Assembly (NCBI GenBank): GCA_013298265.1
Contig: JAAFHE010000277.1
Span: forward strand, 1-5,923
From: Lysobacterales bacterium
GTDB lineage: Bacteria > Pseudomonadota > Gammaproteobacteria > Xanthomonadales > Rhodanobacteraceae
Length of the DNA stretch: 5,923 nt
Direction of reading: 5' to 3'
A program made the translations under genes and the position numbers. A model generated the notes under the pieces. The model did not search any database and was not told where the DNA came from. It was given only the letters and a program-made list of their open reading frames with translations. Below are positions 1 through 5,911 of the stretch, piece by piece (within the stretch, counting starts at the first letter, position 1; every line of letters begins with the position of its first letter).

Positions 1-143
1 TGATGTGCGCGTCTCTTCTTTGAGTTCGCCACGGCATCCGAACAAACCCTCGAGCTTGCCGTCGTCGGCGCGTGAATCTGTCGCCACAGGCCATCGTGAT
101 CTATCGCCGTGTCGGCGGTGGAAAATTGCCCTGGCGTCTTGCT
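1..143. other. Left-edge stretch, no assignable gene
   Basis: This stretch adjoins the transposase relic. On the minus strand, two reading frames run without a stop to the window edge: the continuation of the transposase frame, which no longer resembles a transposase, and a second frame ending in GKLEGLFGCRGELKEE-like sequence. The second frame has a protein-like composition, but I recognise no family. It could be the start or middle of another broken gene that continues off the left edge. No start signal or ribosome-binding site is apparent. Confidence 0.3.
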
Positions 144-386
144 GATCCGGGCTGGCGGTAGCGCGGCGAAACGCGGCTCATTGGCGATACTCGGAATCTG
201 CGCCTGTTCCGCGTCGCTCAATGCATGAGCAGGACGCAGATGAAAAGCGTGCGGACGCTGGTCGCCGCGCGTTACGCCATCCACCGCCTTCCCGCGCTGC
301 AGCGTGCGTACACCAGTACCGGCCAGCGCGCAGGCCGGAGCCCGGCGTGATCCACTGCGGTGAGCCTCGGCGATGATGCGGGGGGA
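144..386 (-). pseudogene. IS3-family transposase fragment
   Basis: A stop-free minus-strand frame reads like the N-terminal part of an IS3-family OrfB transposase, upstream of the DDE catalytic domain. In order it shows RIIAEAHRSGSRRAPACALA, then VRTLQRG (the family's helix-turn-helix end, usually RTLQRW), then RPAHALSDAEQAQI, then IANEPRFAALPPARI. Family members have very similar strings, typically PxxALSxAERxxIL and NEPRFADLPPxxIVP. The resemblance stops abruptly after PPARI near position 144, where the usual 'VPxLADEGxYxASES' segment should follow. No start codon with a ribosome-binding site, no OrfA, no catalytic domain and no terminal repeats are present. It is therefore a decayed remnant that cannot make a working transposase. 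The family call rests on remembered motifs, not on a search. Confidence 0.6.
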
Positions 387-752
387 TCTTGCGCAGCCAT
401 GCGGCGTCCGGCACAGTTAGCCAATTGTCGCATTGGTCAACATTGCTACAAACGACGACTCGGCTGTATTGAAGTGCTTGCAGTGCTACCGCGCTGACAC
501 CGCAATCCGTTCTTGTAGCCCGGCGCCAGCGCCCGGCCGTCGGGAGAAACAGGCCGATGAGTCCGACTGGCGTTATTCAACGGATCCTGTGTCGGCGTGT
601 CGGCGAGGAAAGCCTCCCGGCGAGCGCACGCTTCTTCAACGGCTGATCAGCACTGCTGACGCTCGTCTGATCCATGCGGTGCCGAACTTGATAGCCTGAT
701 CCGATGCCAGCAGACCGCAACGGACTTGTTCAGGGAAAGCCAACATGCGCCT
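387..752. other. Gene-free region upstream of the glycosyltransferase
   Basis: About 365 bases with no convincing gene. The plus frame at 433-699 starts with TTG, has no good ribosome-binding site and encodes nothing recognisable. Two small items are visible. One is a short inverted repeat, CCAAT at 421-425 with ATTGG at 432-436. The other is a weak sigma70-like pair on the plus strand, TTGTCG (425-430) and TACAAA (447-452), separated by 16 bases; each hexamer matches four of six consensus positions. If used, that promoter would leave a leader of about 300 bases before the glycosyltransferase. A promoter closer to the gene is not obvious. Confidence 0.4.
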
Positions 753-760
753 GGGAGGAA
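753..760 (+). promoter_or_regulatory. Ribosome-binding site of the glycosyltransferase gene
   Basis: GGGAGGAA lies here, with its AGGA core ending 8 bases before the ATG at 768. This site decides the start. The longer frame beginning at the TTG at 726 has no comparable site and would add 14 residues in front of a motif that normally sits at the very N-terminus. Confidence 0.75.
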
Positions 761-767
761 GTGGCAG

Positions 768-1949
768 ATGATAGTTTTTGCGTGTGCCGTCGGCAGTCTG
801 GGCGACGTCAATCCCGTCATTACGCTGGGCAGCGCTCTGCAGCAACGCGGCCATCGCGTGTTCGTGCTGACTACCGGGGATGCGGAAAGCAAGGTGCGTG
901 AAAGCGGGCTGCACGCGCACGTCGTACTGAGCCAGCAGGAATGGGATGCCTGGCGTTCGCTGCCGCGGGAATCCGAGCCAGAACTGGAAAGCCTGAAGGC
1001 CTGGGTTCACGTGGCATTGCCTGCCGTGGCTGAAACGATTCGCTTCATCTGGCACGAATTCGTTCCCGGCGACTCGATCGGACTGGCTCCCGCGATGCTC
1101 GGCGCCGGATTCCCGTTCTTCCGGGAAAAATTCCGGATGCCGCTCATTGAAATCCAGTACGCGCCGCGCGTCGAGCACGAAGCCGGCGCGTTCGACCAGA
1201 TGTTCGGGGACGTGCTAAACCGTATCCGCAAGAGCATGCAACTCCCCCCGATGCAGGACGGTTGGCGGCGCTGGCTGCTGACGCCTGACCGCACGCTGGG
1301 TTTCTATCCGGAGTGGTTCCTCGGTGCTTCCGGCGTCGAACGCATCTCCGATGTCACCCCCATGCACTATCTGTTCGATCCACAGGACGACAGCCGCGCG
1401 CTACCCCGGGAGCTGATCGATTTCCTCGATCGCGGTACAGCCCCGCTGGTCACCACCTTCGGTACCTTCGCGCTCAACGAGTCGGCCCTGTACGCCAATG
1501 CGATCGAAGCCTGCGTCTCGATCGGTGAACGCCTGGTGGTACTGACCCGATACCCGGAGCAACTGCCATCGCCGCTGCCGGCCGGATGCCTGGTGGTGCC
1601 CTACGTGTCGCTCAAGCAATTGTTTCCCCACGCTGCTGCGGTAATCCATCACGGTGGCGCGGGGACCATTGCGCAGGCTTTCCGTGCGGGTGTGCCACAG
1701 ATCATCTGCCCGCTCGCCTTTGATCAGTTCGTCAATGCCGATCGCGTCGTTGCGCTGGGATGCGGAACCCGCATCGAACGGGCCGATTTCCAGGTGGACC
1801 TGATCAAGCGCGTAGTCGCGAACACCGTCGCAGACGCGCATATGGCGCAGGCGGCGAAAGTCGTCGCAGGCCGTATCGACGACGATGCGACGCCTCGCGT
1901 CTGCGAACTTATCGAGCGCTACGCCCGAGAGCTCGGGGTGACGGCGTGA
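768..1949 (+). CDS. Glycosyltransferase family 1 (UGT/RhlB-like)
   Basis: A 393-residue protein, the usual length for bacterial GT1 (GT-B fold) enzymes that move a sugar from a nucleotide-sugar onto a small hydrophobic acceptor such as a polyketide, macrolide, terpenoid or hydroxy-lipid. The N-terminus MIVFACAVGSLGDVNPVITL carries the acceptor-domain signature G-S-x-G-D-V. Asp13 aligns with the catalytic-base Asp of GtfB-type enzymes. Residues about 292-327 form the nucleotide-sugar-binding signature: HHGGAGT (294-300), then GVPQIICPL, then DQ (319-320), which contacts the sugar. The protein looks intact, with no signal peptide or membrane segment, so it should be cytosolic. The start is set by the GGGAGGAA site upstream. 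The N-terminus recalls RhlB-type rhamnosyltransferases as well as antibiotic glycosyltransferases, so donor and acceptor cannot be told. It converges on the acyltransferase gene and is transcribed separately from it. Confidence 0.92.
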   Translation: MIVFACAVGSLGDVNPVITLGSALQQRGHRVFVLTTGDAESKVRESGLHAHVVLSQQEWDAWRSLPRESEPELESLKAWVHVALPAVAETIRFIWHEFVPGDSIGLAPAMLGAGFPFFREKFRMPLIEIQYAPRVEHEAGAFDQMFGDVLNRIRKSMQLPPMQDGWRRWLLTPDRTLGFYPEWFLGASGVERISDVTPMHYLFDPQDDSRALPRELIDFLDRGTAPLVTTFGTFALNESALYANAIEACVSIGERLVVLTRYPEQLPSPLPAGCLVVPYVSLKQLFPHAAAVIHHGGAGTIAQAFRAGVPQIICPLAFDQFVNADRVVALGCGTRIERADFQVDLIKRVVANTVADAHMAQAAKVVAGRIDDDATPRVCELIERYARELGVTA

Positions 1950-2106
1950 CACTGCAGGGGTTCCGCTGCGGCCTCCACCAGTCCCTTGACAGCACGTGAG
2001 GCGCAGCACCACGCCCATGCCGACCCGCGAAACGCGATCGTCGGCGTTCGTCCGCCGCGCGCTGCAGCCGACGCCGTCCGCGACGCCGCCGAAGCGATCG
2101 CGGCAC
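1950..2106. other. Convergent intergenic gap with a possible weak terminator stem
   Basis: This gap separates the 3' ends of the glycosyltransferase and acyltransferase genes, so transcription should end here from both sides. The best structure is a long imperfect stem. GCGATCG (2034-2040) pairs with CGATCGC (2095-2101), and CGGCG (2042-2046) with CGCCG (2087-2091), around a GC-rich loop of about 40 bases. No T-run follows on either strand; on the minus strand only GTTTCG comes next. It is therefore not a convincing intrinsic terminator, and Rho-dependent termination is as likely. I see no gene here. Confidence 0.3.
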
Positions 2107-3054
2107 TCAGACGGCGATCGCCGCCTCGAAATTCTTGATCTCGCTACCGAACGGTGTCAGCACCCGCTGCACCTGAGCCGGCGACCCGGCCGGCAGCAAA
2201 TAGCGCAGAAAACCCGCCAGCGTGCCCGACGGACCGGCGTCGACATAGCGGAAAGGACCTTGCCGCACGAGCCCGGCGATGGTGCGCTGAAATTCGATCG
2301 GCCGGCGGATCGCCGACCAGAACAGTGCGTCGGGAATGCTGTGGAAGGTGCGCGCCTGCGCGCAGCAGACCAGCGGAATATTGAGCGGCGCCAGCGACAA
2401 TCCCTCGAAATGGCGCAACAGCGGCGCATGCGCGGCATCGACCCACTGCGAATGAAACGCGTGCGACACCGGTATCCGCTGGTGTATTACGCCCTTCTCG
2501 CTCAGAAAACTTTCGATCGCGACGAGGTTGTGCTCCAGCCCCGCAATGGCGAAATGACCGGAGAAATTCAGCGCGGCCAGCTCTGAACGGCTGCACAGTT
2601 CCGGCAGATCGAACAGCGCGGGCTCGGCGACGATGGCAAGCATGCCACCCGGCGGGCAATGCCGCCGCACGACATCCGACTGCTGCACGATCGCGATGAG
2701 CGCGGCTTCCGGCGCGATCGCACCGGCGACCGCCGCTGCCGCATAGGTACCCAGGCTCGCGCCGAGCGTCAGATCCGGACGCAGGCCTTCGGCCTCCAGC
2801 GCCATCGCCAACGCATACTCGACCATGAAGATCGCTACACCGCCGAGCGGCGTGCGCTCGAACGTGTCCGCGCGCATACGCTTCGGATCGTAGATCAGTG
2901 CTATGGCCGAGGCGCCGGCCTCGCGCTGCCCGCAAGCGTCGAGACGATCCATCCAGTACCGGAACACCGCGTTCCGGTCATACAGTGGCCGCCCCATCTG
3001 GTAGTACTGGGAGCCCTGCCCCGAAAACATGAAGATCGTCTTGAGCTTGGACAT
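2107..3054 (-). CDS. Discrete acyltransferase, FabD/PKS AT-like, with atypical active site
   Basis: A 315-residue protein covering a whole malonyl-CoA:ACP transacylase/PKS acyltransferase domain. Seen: SGQGSQ (11-16), whose Gln helps form the oxyanion hole; nucleophile Ser100 in GASLG (98-102); catalytic His201 within SHAFHS (HAFH is the signature of malonyl- rather than methylmalonyl-specific PKS ATs); and a C-terminal DAGPSGTL. Two departures matter. The motif normally reads GHSxGE but is GASLGT here. The conserved Arg that grips the substrate carboxylate, counted 13 residues before the Met of GGM, is Gln125. In this family, loss of that Arg goes with non-carboxylated substrates, including acyl hydrolases of trans-AT polyketide synthases, so acyl-ACP hydrolysis or unusual starter loading is as plausible as malonyl transfer. 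It follows the PRMT-like gene by 79 bases in the same direction, probably co-transcribed. Chosen start: ATG at 3054, preceded by GGTGA 5 bases upstream; GTG at 3063 is an alternative. Confidence 0.87.
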   Translation of the reverse strand: MSKLKTIFMFSGQGSQYYQMGRPLYDRNAVFRYWMDRLDACGQREAGASAIALIYDPKRMRADTFERTPLGGVAIFMVEYALAMALEAEGLRPDLTLGASLGTYAAAAVAGAIAPEAALIAIVQQSDVVRRHCPPGGMLAIVAEPALFDLPELCSRSELAALNFSGHFAIAGLEHNLVAIESFLSEKGVIHQRIPVSHAFHSQWVDAAHAPLLRHFEGLSLAPLNIPLVCCAQARTFHSIPDALFWSAIRRPIEFQRTIAGLVRQGPFRYVDAGPSGTLAGFLRYLLPAGSPAQVQRVLTPFGSEIKNFEAAIAV

Positions 3055-3059
3055 GGACG

Positions 3060-3064
3060 TCACC
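3060..3064 (-). promoter_or_regulatory. Probable ribosome-binding site of the acyltransferase gene
   Basis: On the minus strand GGTGA ends 5 bases before the ATG at 3054 and matches part of the anti-Shine-Dalgarno complement AGGAGGTGA. A stronger AGGAG at 3082-3086 sits 18 bases before the GTG at 3063 and 27 before the ATG, too far for ordinary use. The start is therefore not fully settled. Confidence 0.4.
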
Positions 3065-3133
3065 GCGTACGGAGCGCGAATCTCCTGATCGATGTTCGGA
3101 TACCGGTTCGGCAGATGCAGGCGTGTCCCGCCC

Positions 3134-5770
3134 TTAGCTGCCGTTCGCGAGAAACTTCGCGGCGAAACGCTGCGCTATGCGCGGATCGAGCCCATGCGCG
3201 GCGGGGTCGATCGCGAACAACTGCGCTAGCTGAGCGACACGCTCGTACTCTGCCCGATCAGCCATGCAGTGCTGGAACAGGCTGGCTGTCTGTGCCTGCA
3301 GCTGCGCCGCCTGCTGGAACGCGTTCGGATCGAAGCGCGGCAGCTTGGAGTACGACTCCGCCGGCAACGTGTCCGGCCGCCAGCGGAACGACAGCGCGCT
3401 GCCGTTGTGTTTGGCCGTCAGCGGCAGCGACATGCCCTCGCGCACCTGCACTTCGGGCAGGAACTGCAGTGCCTGCTTCCAGTGGAACGACTGTGGCGCT
3501 CCGGGCGCGTTCGACAGCCACTGCTCCGGCGCGAGCTGCAGGTCGAACCAGAACAGCACCGCGCCGGCGGTGCCGTCGGCGCTGGCGACGAGATCGATCT
3601 CGCACTCCTGCGGTTCCGGCGACGCGCTGGCGAAATCGAAGGCGAAGACGTCGAAGGCTTCGCTCAACGGCCGGTGCACGATGCGGTTCGCATCGACGTT
3701 GATGAATTCCGGCGAGAAGCGGTACGGGTTGAGGATGTTGACATCGATGTCCCAGATCCGGTCGAGGCGATACTCGACCAGCATCGCGCGTATGCGGCCG
3801 GCCATAGGCACGTAGATCGCGTCATCCGCAAGCAGATGCTCGCGCGCGTAGGCGAGGAAATGCAGCACACCCTCACCGATCAGGCTGCAATCGAACAGCT
3901 CGAATACGGCCAGATCGGCCTTGCCGGGCAGATCGTCCGGAACCTTCAGGTGTCGGCAGTCCTTGTTGATGATGTGCACGCGTTCGCCGGCCTCGTTCGC
4001 GCCGAGCACCTTTTCGGCTACTCGCGCAAGCGCACCGTCCAGCTCGCAGGCATCGACGCGTCGTGCGCCAAGTTGCGCCGCCATCAACGACAGCAGGCCG
4101 CAGCCGCCGCCAATGTCCAGAACGGCTGCCTCGCCGCGTTCCTGCAGACGCTGCGCGAGCGCGCCGCGGTACGCAGAATTTCTCGCCTCGTCCACGACCA
4201 TCGGCAAGTACCAGCTCGGCAGCGCGCCCGAACGCAGCTCGCTCGCGGCAGGAACGGTTTCGAAATAGATCCGCGATGTGTCCACATGGATACGAATTGG
4301 CAATGTTCCGCCGACATCAAGCAGCGGTGAATCGGCATACTGGACCGCGGGCTTCACGCTCGTCAGACCGCTGCCCGGACGCGTGTCGAGGCGCCCGCGA
4401 CCAAGATCGAGTTCGAACCAGAACACGATCGCATCCAGCCTGCCCTGCTGCACGACGGGCAGTTCGCGCGACCAGACCTGCTCGGCGAAATTTTCCAGAT
4501 CGATCTCGCCCACTTCACTCGCCGGGGTCAGCGCGGTCCAGCATGATTCGGACAGATCCAGCGGCTGCGGATACGGCGCCCAACGCAATCCGCTCAGCGC
4601 CTGCAGATCGAATCCGGTGCCCGGATACGCCCATTGCACGCCCATGGCGAACACGCGCGCCTTGCGCGGCAACAGGCGCAACTTCGTCGCGCCGCGTTCG
4701 CGATAGCCGTGGATCGTACGCACGACGCCGGTACCGAGCAGCGTGTGGTCGAGATTCGGAAACACGAGCCAGTCGTAGTCGGCAGGCTGCAGCTCAGCCG
4801 GACCGAGCACGTCGATCGCCGAAGCGAACTGCTCGAACGATGCGCGCCTTTCCTCCTCGGTCCACGACGGCACGTCCGCGCCATGCCTGGCGTGCCAGCC
4901 TGCGAGCAAGTGCTTCTGGATCACACCGGAGGCGATGCGCGCGTCCAGCGCCGAGGGTTCCACCACGGTCACATGAGCGGCGCCGTGCACCAGTGCGCGT
5001 ACCGCGAAAATGCCAAGCTCGCTGCCGTGCAGCAGCACGCGGCCGCCGGCCGTCGCGGCCAGCGCGTCGTCCCAGGCCTGCAGCCAGCGCTCGTCTTCGA
5101 GCCGCTCGAGCGAGTTGCGCGACGAGTGATGAATGCTGTAGCGCCACAAGTGTTGTTTGAGACCCTCCACCATCGCCGGGTTCATCGACGATGGTATCGC
5201 CGGATCGAGCAGCAGCTTCGGATCGAATCGCGTCGCCGGCGGCGGCTCGATCACGGCAGGCGGTTGCTGGGCCGCCGCTTCCGGGTCGAGCACCTGCTGC
5301 AGAACTTCGTTCTTGCGCAACTGTTTCTGAAAGTAGTCGAGGCGTAGCCGGACCGCCTCGTCGTCGGGCTCGAGCGCAGCCAGCTTGCGGTAGGCGTCAA
5401 CGGCCGCGCGCGGATTGCGCAGCCCGTCATGCGCTTCGGCCAGCAGCCGCGCCGCGACGCGGTTGTCCGGCTCCAGCCCCGCGACGTGCGTAGCGTCCTC
5501 GATGATCAGCACCGGCTCGTCGCGTTTGTGGTTGAGCTTCGCGCGGTCCAGCCGCCAACGGACCGAGTCGGGCTCGACCTCGACCAGCTGGTTCAGATAG
5601 GTCAGCGCCTCCTCGACATCGTTGCGACGCGCCGCTTCTTCCGCCATGCGCGCCAACATCGGCACAGCCATATGCAACACGTTGCTGGGCACTTCAGCCA
5701 GCGCCGCCTTCATCTCCTCGGGATTGCCGCGTGCCAGTGCGCGCTGCAATCGCTCGTGCCACTCCGTCAT
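3134..5770 (-). CDS. TPR protein with tandem PRMT-type methyltransferase modules (PRMT9-like layout)
   Basis: An 878-residue, probably cytosolic protein. Residues 35-137 form three TPR-like helical repeats ending in EPD, followed by a Pro-rich linker (about 160-195). Module 1 (about 205-510) and module 2 (about 511-805) are diverged copies of a PRMT core: Rossmann domain plus beta-barrel. Module 2 has every hallmark: SAM-contacting Arg530 in ARNSAYRGAL, motif I VLDIGGGCG (550-558), ribose-binding Glu576 (ACEL), the double-E loop FELFDCSLIGEG (Glu624, Glu633) and a THW-type loop SFHWKQ (761-766). ELFDxxLIGEG is especially like PRMT7. PRMTs move methyl groups from S-adenosylmethionine to arginine guanidines; substrate and product type are unknown here. 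Module 1 has FPNLDHTLLGTG for the double-E loop, so Pro338 and Thr347 replace both glutamates, and HGSELG for the glycine-rich loop; it should be inactive. Residues 806-878 are an unassigned helical tail. Start: ATG at 5770 after AGAAGGG. It leads the operon with the acyltransferase. Confidence 0.85.
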   Translation of the reverse strand: MTEWHERLQRALARGNPEEMKAALAEVPSNVLHMAVPMLARMAEEAARRNDVEEALTYLNQLVEVEPDSVRWRLDRAKLNHKRDEPVLIIEDATHVAGLEPDNRVAARLLAEAHDGLRNPRAAVDAYRKLAALEPDDEAVRLRLDYFQKQLRKNEVLQQVLDPEAAAQQPPAVIEPPPATRFDPKLLLDPAIPSSMNPAMVEGLKQHLWRYSIHHSSRNSLERLEDERWLQAWDDALAATAGGRVLLHGSELGIFAVRALVHGAAHVTVVEPSALDARIASGVIQKHLLAGWHARHGADVPSWTEEERRASFEQFASAIDVLGPAELQPADYDWLVFPNLDHTLLGTGVVRTIHGYRERGATKLRLLPRKARVFAMGVQWAYPGTGFDLQALSGLRWAPYPQPLDLSESCWTALTPASEVGEIDLENFAEQVWSRELPVVQQGRLDAIVFWFELDLGRGRLDTRPGSGLTSVKPAVQYADSPLLDVGGTLPIRIHVDTSRIYFETVPAASELRSGALPSWYLPMVVDEARNSAYRGALAQRLQERGEAAVLDIGGGCGLLSLMAAQLGARRVDACELDGALARVAEKVLGANEAGERVHIINKDCRHLKVPDDLPGKADLAVFELFDCSLIGEGVLHFLAYAREHLLADDAIYVPMAGRIRAMLVEYRLDRIWDIDVNILNPYRFSPEFINVDANRIVHRPLSEAFDVFAFDFASASPEPQECEIDLVASADGTAGAVLFWFDLQLAPEQWLSNAPGAPQSFHWKQALQFLPEVQVREGMSLPLTAKHNGSALSFRWRPDTLPAESYSKLPRFDPNAFQQAAQLQAQTASLFQHCMADRAEYERVAQLAQLFAIDPAAHGLDPRIAQRFAAKFLANGS

Positions 5771-5780
5771 CGTGCCGTTT

Positions 5781-5787
5781 CCCTTCT
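5781..5787 (-). promoter_or_regulatory. Ribosome-binding site of the PRMT-like gene
   Basis: AGAAGGG on the minus strand ends 10 bases before the ATG at 5770. It lies immediately downstream, in the direction of this gene, of the structured stretch 5789-5911, so a fold in the leader could reach or expose it. Confidence 0.65.
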
Positions 5788-5796
5788 GTCGATTCT

Positions 5797-5826
5797 CTAG
5801 CAGGCTGTTGAGAAACAGCCTGCTAG
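5797..5826. repeat. Stem-loop 1: perfect 13-bp inverted repeat
   Basis: CTAGCAGGCTGTT (5797-5809) is the exact reverse complement of AACAGCCTGCTAG (5814-5826), around a GAGA loop. Read on the plus strand, the loop is a GNRA tetraloop. No T-run follows on either strand, so it does not look like a plain intrinsic terminator. The GGCTGTTGAGAAA core also resembles some insertion-sequence ends, so a relic of a mobile element is possible. Confidence 0.8.
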
Positions 5827-5827
5827 C

Positions 5828-5846
5828 GCGATCCGGAACGGATCGC
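5828..5846. repeat. Stem-loop 2: perfect 8-bp inverted repeat
   Basis: GCGATCCG (5828-5835) pairs exactly with CGGATCGC (5839-5846) around a three-base GAA loop. It begins one base after stem-loop 1. Confidence 0.7.
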
Positions 5847-5880
5847 CCGAGAGTCGATCGCGTAAGCGATTGATTCTCGG
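5847..5880 (+). repeat. Stem-loop 3: 15-bp stem with GUAA tetraloop
   Basis: Positions 5847-5861 pair with 5866-5880 over all 15 positions around a GUAA (GNRA) loop. Thirteen are Watson-Crick pairs and two are G-U wobbles (5853 with 5874, 5856 with 5871). The wobbles pair only in plus-strand RNA; in minus-strand RNA they become A-C mismatches. That points to the plus strand as the folding strand, if this is RNA. It directly abuts stem-loop 2. Confidence 0.7.
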
Positions 5881-5881
5881 A

Positions 5882-5911
5882 GAACGTGCGCGAGCTCTGC
5901 TTGCGCCGTTC
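5882..5911 (+). repeat. Stem-loop 4: 12-bp stem with one bulge
   Basis: GAACG (5882-5886) pairs with CGTTC (5907-5911). After a bulged T at 5887, GCGCGAG (5888-5894) pairs with CTTGCGC (5900-5906), with one G-U wobble (5892 with 5902) and a five-base loop. It begins one base after stem-loop 3. TTGAGAAA follows at 5914-5921, the same eight bases found across the loop of stem-loop 1 (5808-5815), so the series may continue past the window. Confidence 0.6.

Noticed and set aside
433..699. Plus-strand 88-codon open frame upstream of the glycosyltransferase
   Set aside because: TTG start, no clear ribosome-binding site, low-complexity composition and no recognisable motif.
726..767. TTG at 726 as the start of the glycosyltransferase
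   Set aside because: It adds 14 unconserved-looking residues before a motif that is normally N-terminal, and lacks the good Shine-Dalgarno spacing seen for the ATG at 768.
636..1178. Minus-strand open frame opposite the glycosyltransferase N-terminus
   Set aside because: It is a shadow of the glycosyltransferase; the sense strand carries the GSLGDVNP signature and a good ribosome-binding site.
2094..2101. GCGATCGC octamer as a cyanobacterial HIP1-type repeat
   Set aside because: CGATCG-type palindromes are expected at this GC content, and nothing else suggests a cyanobacterium.
1996..2586. Plus-strand open frame of 196 codons opposite the acyltransferase
   Set aside because: It is antisense to a well-supported gene, has Arg/Gln-rich composition, no ribosome-binding site and no motif.
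2659..5160. Long plus-strand open frames opposite the PRMT-like gene (2659-3702, 3269-4330, 4063-5160)
   Set aside because: They are Arg- and Ala-rich shadows in GC-rich sequence, overlap each other, lack ribosome-binding sites and encode nothing recognisable. The minus-strand frame has clear family motifs throughout.
5797..5826. Simple intrinsic terminator
   Set aside because: The stem is strong, but neither strand has a T-run after it, and three further stem-loops follow directly.
5847..5880. Group II intron domain V, or an integron attC site
   Set aside because: The hairpin has the size and GNRA loop of domain V but no catalytic-triad base and no two-base bulge, and no reverse transcriptase is near. 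attC core sites and a cassette layout are also absent.
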